Source: Bacillota bacterium (GTDB lineage: Bacteria > Bacillota > UBA4882 > UBA8346). From it: a DNA stretch of 64,000 nucleotides. The notes below the pieces were generated by a model. The model was not told the DNA's origin, did not search any database, and saw nothing but the letters and a program-made list of their open reading frames with translations. Below, one piece after another: positions 7,978 through 16,979 of the stretch. How positions within the stretch are numbered: position 1 is the stretch's first letter; the number at the start of each line of letters is the position of its first letter. The DNA is taken from assembly GCA_023392595.1 (NCBI GenBank), contig JAEVYU010000057.1, forward strand, positions 1 to 64,000, written 5' to 3'. The translations under genes and the position numbers were made by a program.

Positions 7978-9219
7978 TTGGGAAAAGAAATGGATTTCAT
8001 CAGTGATAAAATTGCAGAACGTTTAGGGGGACAAGATTTCGGTAAAACAACCAAGATTTATAAATTTGTCAAGATTAAACAAGCAAAAGAAGAAGCAAGA
8101 ATTAACCATCCGGAAAGACCTTTGATTGATATGGGGGTTGGAGAACCGGATAAACCCGCAGATTCTTCAATTGTTGAGGTTTTATGCAAAGAAGCGGGAA
8201 AACCCGAAAACCGATGGTATTCGGATAATGGAATTTATGAATTTCAAGAGGCTGCCGTTGAATATCTGAATAAGGTCTATCATTTAAAAGGTCTTAGTGT
8301 AGACAATGTTATTCACGGTATAGGTTCCAAACCGATATTAGCATTGCTACCGCTTTGTTTTATCAATCCGGGGGATATCATTCTGACGACGAGCCCGGGT
8401 TATCCAATCTCTGCCACATATACGCAATATCTCCAAGGTCAGGTTTATAGTCTTCCTTTGCGAAAAGACAATTGTTTTTATCCCGATTTTTCTGAGATTC
8501 CCCAACCTATTAAAAATAGGGCCAAATTACTTTATTTGAATTATCCCAATAATCCAACGGGTCAAGTGGGTACTGCAGAATTTTTTAAAAACGTAATCAA
8601 ATTCGCTTTTGAGAATAATGTTTTTGTGGTTATGGATGCTGCATATTCCGCGCTTACCTTTGACGGTAAACCGCCTTTGAGTTTTTTGTCGATAGAAGGA
8701 GCTATGGAAATAGGAGTGGAGGTTCATTCGCTTTCCAAGGCTTTTAATATGACCGGCTGGCGGTTGGCATTTGTCGTCGGTAGCCCTAAAATCATAAAAG
8801 CCTATGGTACGGTCAAAGATAATACTGATTCCGGTCAGTTCAGGGCGATTCAAAAAGCCGGTATTTATGCATTACAGCATCCGGAACTCACTAGAATCAA
8901 TTCTGAGCGATATTCAAGAAGATTCGATTTAGTGGTACCGGTTTTGCGGGAGCTTGGATTTGATGCACAAAAACCCAAGGGGTCTTTCTATTGTTATGTA
9001 CCAGCCCCGAAGGGGACAAAGTCCGGTTTGAAATTTAAAAATGCAGAGGAAGTATCGGAATTTTTAATTAGAGAAGCTTCAATCTCAACAGTTCCGTGGG
9101 ATGATGCCGGTCCATATTTGCGGCTTTCGGTGACATTTGAAGCCAATGATTTTGAAGCCGAAAAAAGAATAGTGGCCGAAATGAAAGAGAGATTAACCGG
9201 ACTTGAATTAATATTTTAA
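7978..9219 (+). CDS. dapL: LL-diaminopimelate aminotransferase-like PLP enzyme
   Basis: A class I/II fold-type I aminotransferase of 413 residues. The PLP lysine lies in HSLSKAFNMTGWR, and LNYPNNPTGQ is the cofactor-phosphate region. The segments IDMGVGEPD and TVKDNTDSGQF resemble DapL, which converts tetrahydrodipicolinate directly to LL-diaminopimelate for lysine and cell-wall synthesis. murB, another cell-wall gene, follows 29 bp downstream. The TTG at 7978 has GGGGAGAGGA upstream at good spacing; an ATG at 7990 is the alternative start. Another acidic-substrate aminotransferase cannot be excluded. Confidence 0.8.
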   Translation: MGKEMDFISDKIAERLGGQDFGKTTKIYKFVKIKQAKEEARINHPERPLIDMGVGEPDKPADSSIVEVLCKEAGKPENRWYSDNGIYEFQEAAVEYLNKVYHLKGLSVDNVIHGIGSKPILALLPLCFINPGDIILTTSPGYPISATYTQYLQGQVYSLPLRKDNCFYPDFSEIPQPIKNRAKLLYLNYPNNPTGQVGTAEFFKNVIKFAFENNVFVVMDAAYSALTFDGKPPLSFLSIEGAMEIGVEVHSLSKAFNMTGWRLAFVVGSPKIIKAYGTVKDNTDSGQFRAIQKAGIYALQHPELTRINSERYSRRFDLVVPVLRELGFDAQKPKGSFYCYVPAPKGTKSGLKFKNAEEVSEFLIREASISTVPWDDAGPYLRLSVTFEANDFEAEKRIVAEMKERLTGLELIF

Positions 9220-9248
9220 ATCTAAAAAAATAGTTTCGGGGGAAAAAG

Positions 9249-10157
9249 ATGGTAGCGTGGCAGGAACAAGCGAATGTTGCCTTGGAAGGAATCAAAAAGC
9301 GTTTTCAGGTCCCTATGACAGAATTAACAACGTTTAAGATTGGTGGCCCACTTGATTTATTGGTTGAGCCCGAACAAGAAGAGGATATCCAAAAAATACT
9401 GAGCTTTTGCCAGATTCAGAAACTACCATGGATGATGATCGGGCTAGGTTCTAATCTGCTGGTTAGAGATAAAGGAATCAGGGGCATTGGCATTAAACTT
9501 TCGGGGAAATTTAATTCTTTTGAAATGGGTGGCGAAACAGTTACAGCCGGTGCAGGAATGACTTTGGGAGATTTAGCGAAGGAGACGGCGCATCGAGGCC
9601 TTTCTGGACTCGAGTTTGCCTGTGGAATTCCCGGAACCGTCGGTGGGGGCGTGTATATGAATGCCGGTGCGTATGATGGCGAAATGGCGGGAGTTTTAAA
9701 GAGGGTTCAAGCCATCGATGAAACAAAGGGCCCTATTTGGTACGAACGAGCGGAACTGAATATGGGGTATCGGAATAGCCGGTTTCAGAGTAGTGGGCAA
9801 ATCATTACCATGGTTCAGTTGGAACTAAAGAAGAGTGATAAGGAAGGCGCCGAAAGCAAAATAGCCCAATTAACTTGCAGCCGGGAAAGTAAACAACCAT
9901 TGGATATGCCAAGCGCGGGTAGCGTTTTTCGCCGTCCGGCAGGGCATTACGTAGGCCCTTTGATTGAACAATCGGGGCTGAAGGGCTTTTCTATCGGCGG
10001 AGCCCAAATTTCAATGAAGCATGCCGGTTTTATCGTTAATAAGGGTGGGGCAACGGCTGGAGATGTGATTGGCTTAATTAAACATATCCAAACAAAAGTC
10101 AAAGAAAAATTCAATGTGGAATTAACCCCGGAAATTAGGATTGTGGGTGAAGAATAA
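9249..10157 (+). CDS. murB: UDP-N-acetylenolpyruvoylglucosamine reductase
   Basis: MurB, a 302-residue cytoplasmic FAD enzyme that reduces enolpyruvyl-UDP-GlcNAc to UDP-MurNAc. Motifs: GLGSNLLVRD, the FAD-binding GIPGTVGGGVYMNAGAYDGE, GYRNSRFQ, and PSAGSVFRRP with the catalytic serine; the conserved glutamate is in LTPEIRIVGE near the C-terminus. This is the short (type IIb-like) form without the extra loop. GGGGGAAAAAG precedes the ATG. It is probably cotranscribed with the upstream aminotransferase gene. Confidence 0.95.
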   Translation: MVAWQEQANVALEGIKKRFQVPMTELTTFKIGGPLDLLVEPEQEEDIQKILSFCQIQKLPWMMIGLGSNLLVRDKGIRGIGIKLSGKFNSFEMGGETVTAGAGMTLGDLAKETAHRGLSGLEFACGIPGTVGGGVYMNAGAYDGEMAGVLKRVQAIDETKGPIWYERAELNMGYRNSRFQSSGQIITMVQLELKKSDKEGAESKIAQLTCSRESKQPLDMPSAGSVFRRPAGHYVGPLIEQSGLKGFSIGGAQISMKHAGFIVNKGGATAGDVIGLIKHIQTKVKEKFNVELTPEIRIVGEE

Positions 10158-10276
10158 AGCTTGCGCGCCCATGAGATTTTAATCCTTTTTCCTGTTTATT
10201 CATAGTTCCATTCGCAGGAACTGCTTGCTTTACGTCGAAATACCAATAAATAATAAATGGATGGGAAGGTTCGCAA

Positions 10277-11329
10277 ATGCGGCGTTTTAACCGTTGGGCA
10301 TTGGGATTCATCATAATTTTTTTAATTGGGAGTGGAATGATCCTGGCCGATGGAGACGGCGAATCATCATCACAACCAGTATATTCAGTTCCGCCCTTGG
10401 TTCCTAATTTGCCGGGGACTGAAATTCAATTACTCCCGAAAAATTATGATATATGGTCTTGCGATTGGTCACCGGATAGTAAGGCCTTGGTATTTGCCGG
10501 GAAGATGCAAGGTGAAGATAGTACGAAAATGCGTATCTGGTATTGGGCTTTAGATCCGGTTGCCGATCCGGCGCCTTTGACAAATACCGACCAGATGATT
10601 GACTTTTCTCCCCGATGGTCACCGGACGGAACCAAAATAGTCATGTCAAGGCGAATTTTTCCGGTTAAGTCGGGTAGCGCGAACATTAGTTCTTCCATTT
10701 GGCTTAAGGAGTTGCCCGGCGGTGCCGGCAAACAATTAAGCATAGGTACAGAAGACAGGGATCCGTATTGGTCTCCCGATGGGACCCAAATCGTTTTTAG
10801 CAGGGGGAAAGGACCCTATAGCGGACAATTATATATTTTGAATGTAAAAGATAATTCTATTAAGTTTCTGACTGGGGATGAAGGCGAACTTCTCATGTCA
10901 CCCTGCTGGGGAAAAGATGGTAATATTTACTATACTCGTCTAACTCCCAGCCCTAAAACGGTGACGGTTTCGGGACAGAACTATCAGGTAATGGATTTTG
11001 GGAAAGGCGGTATTTGGTCAATCAATCCTATTACCAGTATAGCCCGGGCAATGATTAATGATGAATATGACAACCGATTACCTTCGCTTTCTCCAGACGG
11101 TTCAAAATTGGCCTTTGTTTCAAATCGGATTCCAACGAAAGATGGAAATGGAAAGTTTGATCGGGGCAGTTTGTTTATTAAGAAATTGCGCACTAACGAG
11201 ATTTATTATATTACAAATAAAGTGGGTCTTAACGGCGGTTCCCTTAGTTGGAGCCCGGATGGCAAGAAATTGGCATTTTTTACTTTCCGCAGCATTCGTC
11301 CGGCAATTTGGGTTATCAATATCCCGTAA
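10277..11329 (+). CDS. Exported TolB-like beta-propeller protein
   Basis: A 350-residue protein with an N-terminal signal sequence (about 1-25) followed by repeated PD40/WD40-like blades. At least five blades show the signature W-SPDG/SPDSK (for example DWSPDSK, RWSPDGTK, YWSPDGTQ, SLSPDGSK, SWSPDGKK). Such TolB-like propellers usually mediate protein or ligand contacts outside the membrane. No enzyme domain is visible, and the gene stands alone. GGAAGG upstream supports the ATG at 10277. Confidence 0.82.
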   Translation: MRRFNRWALGFIIIFLIGSGMILADGDGESSSQPVYSVPPLVPNLPGTEIQLLPKNYDIWSCDWSPDSKALVFAGKMQGEDSTKMRIWYWALDPVADPAPLTNTDQMIDFSPRWSPDGTKIVMSRRIFPVKSGSANISSSIWLKELPGGAGKQLSIGTEDRDPYWSPDGTQIVFSRGKGPYSGQLYILNVKDNSIKFLTGDEGELLMSPCWGKDGNIYYTRLTPSPKTVTVSGQNYQVMDFGKGGIWSINPITSIARAMINDEYDNRLPSLSPDGSKLAFVSNRIPTKDGNGKFDRGSLFIKKLRTNEIYYITNKVGLNGGSLSWSPDGKKLAFFTFRSIRPAIWVINIP

Positions 11330-11380
11330 CTTATTGGTGAGGGAAATTTTTGCAGATTCTATAAAATAAAAAATTCGAAT

Positions 11381-11408
11381 ACCGGCATCTACTCGGCGCC
11401 GGGTTTTG
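11381..11408 (+). terminator. Possible terminator after the propeller gene
   Basis: CCGGC at 11382-11386 can pair with GCCGG at 11398-11402, followed by GTTTT. The stem is short. The rest of the 350-bp gap up to 11691 shows nothing else that I can name. Confidence 0.4.
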
Positions 11409-11691
11409 CTTTTCTTTAAGTAGTCGCGACTCAGGTGTTTTTGTCCTTTATAGAATACTCGAAACATAGAAGGTAAAACTAATTTGAGGATTTGGAGGCC
11501 ACCCAAGAGAAGGAACAGCATTTAGAAGGAAAAATGGCTTTTTTTGGCGAATTAAGAGCCTGCATTGAATTTAAGTCGCAAGTTATTTTTGTTTGATAAA
11601 AAACTATAGCAGTGACCCGTTAAGGCGCCATTCCACTTTTAACACGGTCATTTGCATTTCGTGAGTTGGAATCTATTTTGAGGTGAAGGTC

Positions 11692-12372
11692 TTGTTTCAA
11701 CCGATACAATCCAGTACTGTCGTGCAGCAGATTATTGATAAAATAACCCAATCTTTAATCAGTGGGGAATTGAAACCGGGCGATCGCTTACCGCCCGAGC
11801 CGGAGTTGGCTATACAGCTTGGAGTAAGCAGGACATCGCTTCGGGAAGCGTTAAAAACTCTAGGCGGTTTAGGAGTCCTGGTGGCCCGAAAACGAGGGGG
11901 CACTTTTATAGCTACTTCCAGTTCGCAATCGATGATAGAGCCTTTGATCTTTAATTTGATTATTGAAAAAGGTTCTAAGGAAGATCTCTTTGAATTGAGA
12001 GTGCTTCTTGAAGTTGATGCGATTGAATTGGTGATTTTAAAAGCTACGGATGGAGATTTGGAGCAACTGGCCGGAGAACTTACCAAATTTGAAAAAACAA
12101 TTCCTACGAATAATTGGGACTTATTATCGGAATTAGATCTACAATTTCATTTAAAGCTGTTACAGATAACCAAGAATTCTTCATTTGTTAGGATCAGTCA
12201 GGTAGTGATGCAGCTTTTTGCGACTCCAATTAAAAAGACACTCCATGTGATTGGGCCTGAGCAGGTTTTAGCCAATCACCGGGCGCTTTTTCAGGCTATC
12301 GTCGAACGGGATTTATTAAAAGCAAAAGAGCATGTCATCAAGGCATTTGAAAATTCAAAGCAGTTTTTATAG
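11692..12372 (+). CDS. GntR/FadR-family transcriptional regulator
   Basis: A 226-residue regulator with an N-terminal GntR winged helix (GDRLPPEPELAIQLGVSRTSLREALKTLGGLGVL) and an all-helical FCD/FadR-type effector domain (about 90-220) containing the DLFELR and FHLKLL segments that contribute metal or ligand contacts. Such proteins sense carboxylic acids or sugar acids. No catabolic operon adjoins it: the next gene is convergent and begins only 3 bp away. The TTG at 11692 is preferred because GAGGTGAAGG lies just upstream; a GTG at 11683 overlaps that SD. Confidence 0.87.
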   Translation: MFQPIQSSTVVQQIIDKITQSLISGELKPGDRLPPEPELAIQLGVSRTSLREALKTLGGLGVLVARKRGGTFIATSSSQSMIEPLIFNLIIEKGSKEDLFELRVLLEVDAIELVILKATDGDLEQLAGELTKFEKTIPTNNWDLLSELDLQFHLKLLQITKNSSFVRISQVVMQLFATPIKKTLHVIGPEQVLANHRALFQAIVERDLLKAKEHVIKAFENSKQFL

Positions 12373-12375
12373 AAC

Positions 12376-13542
12376 TTAGTCGATATATTTTGATCGATCG
12401 TACCGGCAACTGGGGTTCCAAAAGATCCATTCTTGAACGCCCGCATCTTTCACTGCCTGGATTTGCTTTTGTATTTCATTTCGGCCGTAATGGTAGCCTA
12501 GACTGAAATCTTGCAACCAGGGCCGAAGTTGAGGTGTCTTGCTGCCAAGGCCAAGCTGATCTAACCTTCTTTTTGCATCGCTCACCCCATGAAATACAGT
12601 CAGATACGGGTTGGAATTGGGATTTTTCAAACCAAAGGTTCCTAATGCATAATGAGATGGATAAACCATAGGGCAAATAACATCAACACTTGAGGCGATT
12701 TTTTCGAATTTTTGACCGATGCCAAGATCATCCGGGGCTGAAGTTGTAAGTCCGAAAATATCCGCCGCAATAGGAATTTGATAATTTTTTAATTGGGTTC
12801 TTGAATATTTCAGAAACTCTTCAATTACATCCTGGCGTAATTGTTGGGTACCGTATGGATATACGCAACGTTTTAAATCTCCGTCGCTGGTAAAACGGAC
12901 ATAATCGAATTGGATTTCTTGAAAACCCAAGCCGATGGCTTCTTTTGCAACATCGATAATATAATTCCAATATAAACGGTTATTTGGATCAATCCAATTG
13001 AGGCCTTTATGGTCATGCCAGAGTCCGCCGTTAATATCTTTTACTGCCCATTCCGGCTTTTTTCGGGCCAAAAAAGGATCTTTAAAAACAACGATGCGGG
13101 CTATGGGATATATATTATGTTCCCGGAGAGTTTGTATCATTTTTTGCGGGTTGGTAATTTTATTTTGAGATGCTTCATTTTCAGCGGCTAAAGTAACCTT
13201 TGACTTATAACTGATGGTTCCGGTATCATCCTTAACATCAATAACGAGGGCGTTCAGTTCCGTACTATCAATGAAATCAACTAATCTGGGGAACCATTTG
13301 GAAGAGCCGGCCATCCAACCCGTGGCATAAATGCCCTTTACAACCTGAGGTTTTTCCCGTTGAACGGTCTTAACTTCTTTTAAACGGGGATCTTCGGCAA
13401 CTTTTACAGGTGATAAATGAACCATGGGAATGGCACTGGAAGACGGTTTTACTTTTTCCGGGAAAGCAGCAGCATTCATAGCTAAAAAAATAACAGGGAT
13501 TATTGGGAGTAAACAATAGAATTTCCGTAGGGGATCCCGCAT
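12376..13542 (-). CDS. Exported putative glycoside hydrolase (DUF4015)
   Basis: A 388-residue protein with an N-terminal signal sequence followed by a DUF4015-type TIM barrel: VKGIYATGWMAG, ALVIDVKDDTGTISY, PIARIVVFKDPFLA, then FQEIQFDYVRF, IAADIFGL and DVICPMVYPSHY. The acidic residues in QFDYVRF and DIFG sit where glycosidase catalytic residues would be expected. The family is linked to cell-wall glycan or polysaccharide cleavage, although specificities are largely unknown. The gene converges on the FadR-type regulator with almost no gap. A second secreted TIM-barrel enzyme of another family is at 52278. Confidence 0.83.
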   Translation of the reverse strand: MRDPLRKFYCLLPIIPVIFLAMNAAAFPEKVKPSSSAIPMVHLSPVKVAEDPRLKEVKTVQREKPQVVKGIYATGWMAGSSKWFPRLVDFIDSTELNALVIDVKDDTGTISYKSKVTLAAENEASQNKITNPQKMIQTLREHNIYPIARIVVFKDPFLARKKPEWAVKDINGGLWHDHKGLNWIDPNNRLYWNYIIDVAKEAIGLGFQEIQFDYVRFTSDGDLKRCVYPYGTQQLRQDVIEEFLKYSRTQLKNYQIPIAADIFGLTTSAPDDLGIGQKFEKIASSVDVICPMVYPSHYALGTFGLKNPNSNPYLTVFHGVSDAKRRLDQLGLGSKTPQLRPWLQDFSLGYHYGRNEIQKQIQAVKDAGVQEWIFWNPSCRYDRSKYID

Positions 13543-13601
13543 GGTATTTATACCTCTCGTTTTTAGAATGATAGAGCGTCGGGTAAATTAAGAACATTGA
13601 A

Positions 13602-13682
13602 ATCGATGAGAGATCTACTTTAGTAAAGCTTCTCTGCCGTCATCATGGTCATCGATGAGATGATTTCGCTTGGTAAAAGCTT
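13602..13682. repeat. Imperfect direct repeat in a divergent intergenic region
   Basis: A segment of about 30 bp starting ATCGATGAGA and ending GTAAAGCTT occurs at 13602-13631 and again, diverged, at 13650-13682. It lies between the divergent DUF4015 and phosphodiesterase genes and might be regulatory or a small duplication. Confidence 0.4.
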
Positions 13683-13731
13683 ATACCTTTGTAAACCTAA
13701 AGGTAAATGCAGGTTGATAGGGGATGTTGAA

Positions 13732-14214
13732 ATGAAAGCGGTTATGGTGAGCGATAGCCATGGATGTTTTGGAGTCCTGCAAAAAATTGTGGCGAGGGAA
13801 ACCCCGTTTGATTTATTAATCCATTTAGGGGATGGAATAGAAGAAATACTTCGTCTTAAATTGACGAAAGATTTTAATCTTGATGCGGTTGCCGGAAATA
13901 ATGATCCGAGAGATTACTTTCCGGACCATTTAACGATGAAGCTGGGGCCTTATCGTTGCTTTATGACGCATGGTCAACTGTATTCGGTCAATGACAATTT
14001 TGACCAATTGGTTGCAGCTGCTAAAAGAGAGAAAGCAACGATAGCCTTCTATGGACATACTCATGCCTATCATGATCAATTCTATCAAGGGGTAAGACTT
14101 ATTAATCCCGGAACGATATGTTCTTATTTAAACCACTGCCCAACATATATAACGATTGAAATAAAAAACCGGGAACTGGCAGTTACGAAAATTGATTTAA
14201 AAAATATTGACTAA
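13732..14214 (+). CDS. YfcE/MJ0936-type metallophosphoesterase
   Basis: A compact 160-residue calcineurin-like phosphodiesterase. All metal-ligand motifs are present: DSHG near residue 8, GDG in HLGDG, GNND, the histidine in FMTHG, and GHTH. Members hydrolyse phosphodiesters; the natural substrate is unknown. The ATG at 13732 has AGGGGA at suitable spacing, whereas an upstream in-frame start at 13645 has none. Its last 18 bp overlap the end of the convergent DUF4363 gene. Confidence 0.88.
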   Translation: MKAVMVSDSHGCFGVLQKIVARETPFDLLIHLGDGIEEILRLKLTKDFNLDAVAGNNDPRDYFPDHLTMKLGPYRCFMTHGQLYSVNDNFDQLVAAAKREKATIAFYGHTHAYHDQFYQGVRLINPGTICSYLNHCPTYITIEIKNRELAVTKIDLKNID

Positions 14215-14577
14215 GCTAAAACGTTCTCTTTCAGGGATATGCTGAATATAGTGTTTCAGACTACCCAGTTCCATTTGGGCTTCGGAGGATTTTTTGCTTT
14301 GGACGGCTTTTTCCGTTCGAATCAGGGCTTCGTCGATTGAATCCATTTCCCGGTGAATAATCAACATAGCCCAAAAAGGCTTGATTTTTTTCCATTGATT
14401 TTGAAAGAGAATCAGTTTTTTCGCGGCCCGTTTCCATTGTTGTTGCTCGATTAGAGCGTCTATGTATTTGATTTCCCTGGTAAAATGTTGTGCGGTTTTT
14501 GTGAGTCGTGTTTGGGTATAGATGCCGAGACTGATAAAGAGGATTAATCCAACCATTGCAATGACCCAAACTTTCAT
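14197..14577 (-). CDS. DUF4363-like membrane-anchored protein
   Basis: A 126-residue protein with one N-terminal transmembrane helix and an outside helical domain rich in Lys, Gln and Trp, resembling the DUF4363 proteins often encoded beside DUF421 genes. Its ATG overlaps the stop of the upstream DUF421 gene in an ATGA junction, so the two are translationally coupled. The function of the pair is not established; similar pairs occur in sporulating bacteria. Confidence 0.75.
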   Translation of the reverse strand: MKVWVIAMVGLILFISLGIYTQTRLTKTAQHFTREIKYIDALIEQQQWKRAAKKLILFQNQWKKIKPFWAMLIIHREMDSIDEALIRTEKAVQSKKSSEAQMELGSLKHYIQHIPERERFSLVNIF

Positions 14578-15266
14578 GAGATTTTTCTTTTCCCGGGTTC
14601 TTTGGCCTGGATGAATAGTTTGCCGGTGGAATCTAAACTGGCAAAAAAAATCTGATTCCAATGGGAGAACCCAAATTGAGTTATTTGTTTTTGTAGCCAT
14701 TCTTCAGATATTTTAGATTCTCGAAGCTGCTTATGCTGTAATTCGCCGTCAATAATCAACGTCAAAGGGAGTCCTTCATATTGGGTTTCAATTTGCATAT
14801 CTTCAGGATTCACCGGCCTTTTTTGAGATTTGGGGATTACTGACAGTTTTCCGCTGGTTTCCAAAATTGCATATTCGACATCGGAAATATTGGGAATATT
14901 TTTCAAACGAAGTTGTTCCAACAGGTCGCTGATGTTGTAACGGAGTTTTGTTAAATCTTTTTGCTGGATTTTTCCATTTTCAATGAGTATCGTCGGACCC
15001 CCACAAATGATACGCCGGGCCGTGGTGCTTTTTAGCGAGATTAATGACAAGGTAATCTGGATGATTAAAAGAGTCAAAATCGGTATGATTCCATTGATGA
15101 GAGGTATGTCGGTATCTTGCATTGGAACGGCGGCTAATTCCGAAATGAGGATTGTTATGACAAGTTCATAAGGCTGTAATTGCCCTATTTGGTGTTTCCC
15201 CATAATTCGTATGATTAAAACCACCAATATATATAGAATTGCGGCTCGAATCGGAAGAGTCAACAT
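14574..15266 (-). CDS. DUF421 (YetF/YcaP-like) membrane protein
   Basis: A 230-residue protein with three N-terminal transmembrane segments (up to about residue 80) and a cytosolic C-terminal domain. GKHQIGQLQPYELVITILISELA is the family's typical second helix, and GGPTILIENGKI starts the soluble domain. The ATG at 15266 has GAGGTG upstream; a GTG at 15275 overlaps that SD. It forms a coupled pair with the DUF4363 gene. The biochemical role is unknown. Confidence 0.85.
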   Translation of the reverse strand: MLTLPIRAAILYILVVLIIRIMGKHQIGQLQPYELVITILISELAAVPMQDTDIPLINGIIPILTLLIIQITLSLISLKSTTARRIICGGPTILIENGKIQQKDLTKLRYNISDLLEQLRLKNIPNISDVEYAILETSGKLSVIPKSQKRPVNPEDMQIETQYEGLPLTLIIDGELQHKQLRESKISEEWLQKQITQFGFSHWNQIFFASLDSTGKLFIQAKEPGKRKIS

Positions 15267-15398
15267 TAAAAACACCTCAGAATCATTTTGTACGTTATCG
15301 AAAAGTTTATGCCATGGAAAGCAGACAAAATGGTAGAAGAAAGTGGAACTTCTGGCAGGATTTCGTATTCAAAAAAAGAAAATATGGGAGGGTTACCA

Positions 15399-15965
15399 AT
15401 GAAAAAGATTGAAAAGACTGCTGCAACTATTTTAGCGCCGGTGCCGGCGGTGATGGTTAGTTGCGATGGGGATGGATTTCATAAAAATATTATTACCCTG
15501 GCTTGGGTTGGCACGGTTTGTTCCAATCCTCCGATGATCAGTATCAGCATTAGGCCGGAACGTTACTCATATGCCATCATTCGGGAAAGCAAAGAATTTA
15601 TTATCAACATGCCCAGTACTGAGTTACTGCGAGCAACAGACTTTTGCGGAACGGTGTCCGGGAAGGATGTGGACAAATTTAGCGAGGCGGGATTGACAGC
15701 AGTCCCCGGCAAATTGGTGAAAGCGCCACTCATTGAAGAAGCTCCGGTTAATATTGAGTGCAGTCTAAAACAAATTATCCCTCTGGGGTCCCATGATCTT
15801 TTTCTGGCTGAAATTTTGTTGATTCATGTTGGGGAAGAATTTTTAGGCGAAAAGGGCCAACTGGATTTGGAGAAGATGAAAGGCGTAGCCTATGGAAGCG
15901 GTCATTATCATGAAATTGGTTCCAGTATAGGAACTTATGGATTTACGAGTCCAAAGGGTCATTAG
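15399..15965 (+). CDS. Flavin reductase-like FMN-binding protein
   Basis: A 188-residue split-barrel protein of the flavin reductase-like family: PVPAVMVSC, then NIITLAWVGTVCSNPPMISISIRPERYSY (substrate and FMN contacts) and EFIINMPS. Anaerobes use such proteins as flavoredoxins or FMN-dependent reductases. The start at 15399 is set by GGGAGGG at 15386-15392. It stands alone, divergent from DUF421. The electron partner cannot be read from context. Confidence 0.85.
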   Translation: MKKIEKTAATILAPVPAVMVSCDGDGFHKNIITLAWVGTVCSNPPMISISIRPERYSYAIIRESKEFIINMPSTELLRATDFCGTVSGKDVDKFSEAGLTAVPGKLVKAPLIEEAPVNIECSLKQIIPLGSHDLFLAEILLIHVGEEFLGEKGQLDLEKMKGVAYGSGHYHEIGSSIGTYGFTSPKGH

Positions 15966-16012
15966 GAATCTTTTTGGGAAATTTTCGTTGATTATGTTAA
16001 TGCTGGGGTTAT

Positions 16013-16055
16013 AACTCCCGTCAAATAAATTCCTTGTTGACGAGGAGTTCTGTTT
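16013..16055 (+). terminator. Hairpin after the flavin reductase-like gene (weak terminator)
   Basis: AACTCC plus GTCAA (16013-16024) pairs with TTGAC plus GGAGTT (16037-16049) with a small internal loop. The T tail after it is poor. Confidence 0.45.
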
Positions 16056-16154
16056 ATCTGGGGCAAATATTTAAGTGTTAATCATTGATTTTGAATGAAA
16101 TTGATGATCCGGTTTATGAAGGCTTCGAATTGATAGACGATAGGAAGTGATGAT

Positions 16155-16979
16155 TTGAAAACACGAAAGTTTTTTTACCTTTTTGTATGCATCAGCTTAA
16201 TATTTTTATTTTCAGGCCTTGTGTGGGCGGCAAATCATAATTTGGGTGAGATCGAAGCGGGAAGCTATTCTTTAATCGCAGTGAGTAATCACATGCCAGC
16301 ATTGTATAAAAAAGCCGATCAGTATTGGAAATCTCTACAAAGGGTGGAACTGGAAATCGGACATGTTGATCAATTTAAAGATGTGCCGAAACTGGGCTTA
16401 AAAAACCCGTACACCGGGAAAATTAAATTGGGTGATAAACCCGATCAAAGTTTCGGAGTGATTGTAGATATTGTAGGTGAAGAAAAAAGGTTGTATATTG
16501 ATACGGATGGTGACGGCAGTTTTGCCGGTGAGAGATGGGTTCCGCTGTTGAATGAATGGTACGGTAATCAAAACTACTGGATTATAGCTCCGGAGCCTAT
16601 TCGATTGATGGTGGGATATCGAGCCAAACCGGAACGGAAATTTCCAATTGAAGTATCTGTCAGCGGCGCTTTAATTGATTCGGGATCGGCTCGGAAAATA
16701 AAACCGTTTTTATTAATAGAGGACCGGACTTGGTTTCTAGCTAAAGTCAACGAGGATGGCGCTGAAAAATTAGTTGCAATCGTCGATCAAAATCATAATG
16801 GCTGTTTTAATGATCCCGGTGATTGGTTTGTAATTGATTATAACGATGATAGTTTTTTTACTTTGGATGAAGCTAAAAGCCGTAAAAAGGGCCTTCTCAT
16901 CCAAAGTAAAAATAAACCGCTGAAGATCGATTGGGATGCCTATCCTGATATGTTGACGATCGGGAGGGAAAGTAAATAA
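16155..16979 (+). CDS. Exported protein with two EF-hand-like calcium loops
   Basis: A 274-residue protein with a signal peptide (about 1-26). Two calcium-loop-like sequences are visible: DTDGDGSF at 116-123 and DQNHNGCFND at 211-220. I do not recognise a named family. It starts with TTG (GGAAG upstream) and its TAA overlaps the ATG of the first M16 peptidase by one base, so it probably forms an operon with the two peptidases. It may be a substrate, inhibitor or structural partner of that secreted pair, but this is inference. Confidence 0.75.
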   Translation: MKTRKFFYLFVCISLIFLFSGLVWAANHNLGEIEAGSYSLIAVSNHMPALYKKADQYWKSLQRVELEIGHVDQFKDVPKLGLKNPYTGKIKLGDKPDQSFGVIVDIVGEEKRLYIDTDGDGSFAGERWVPLLNEWYGNQNYWIIAPEPIRLMVGYRAKPERKFPIEVSVSGALIDSGSARKIKPFLLIEDRTWFLAKVNEDGAEKLVAIVDQNHNGCFNDPGDWFVIDYNDDSFFTLDEAKSRKKGLLIQSKNKPLKIDWDAYPDMLTIGRESK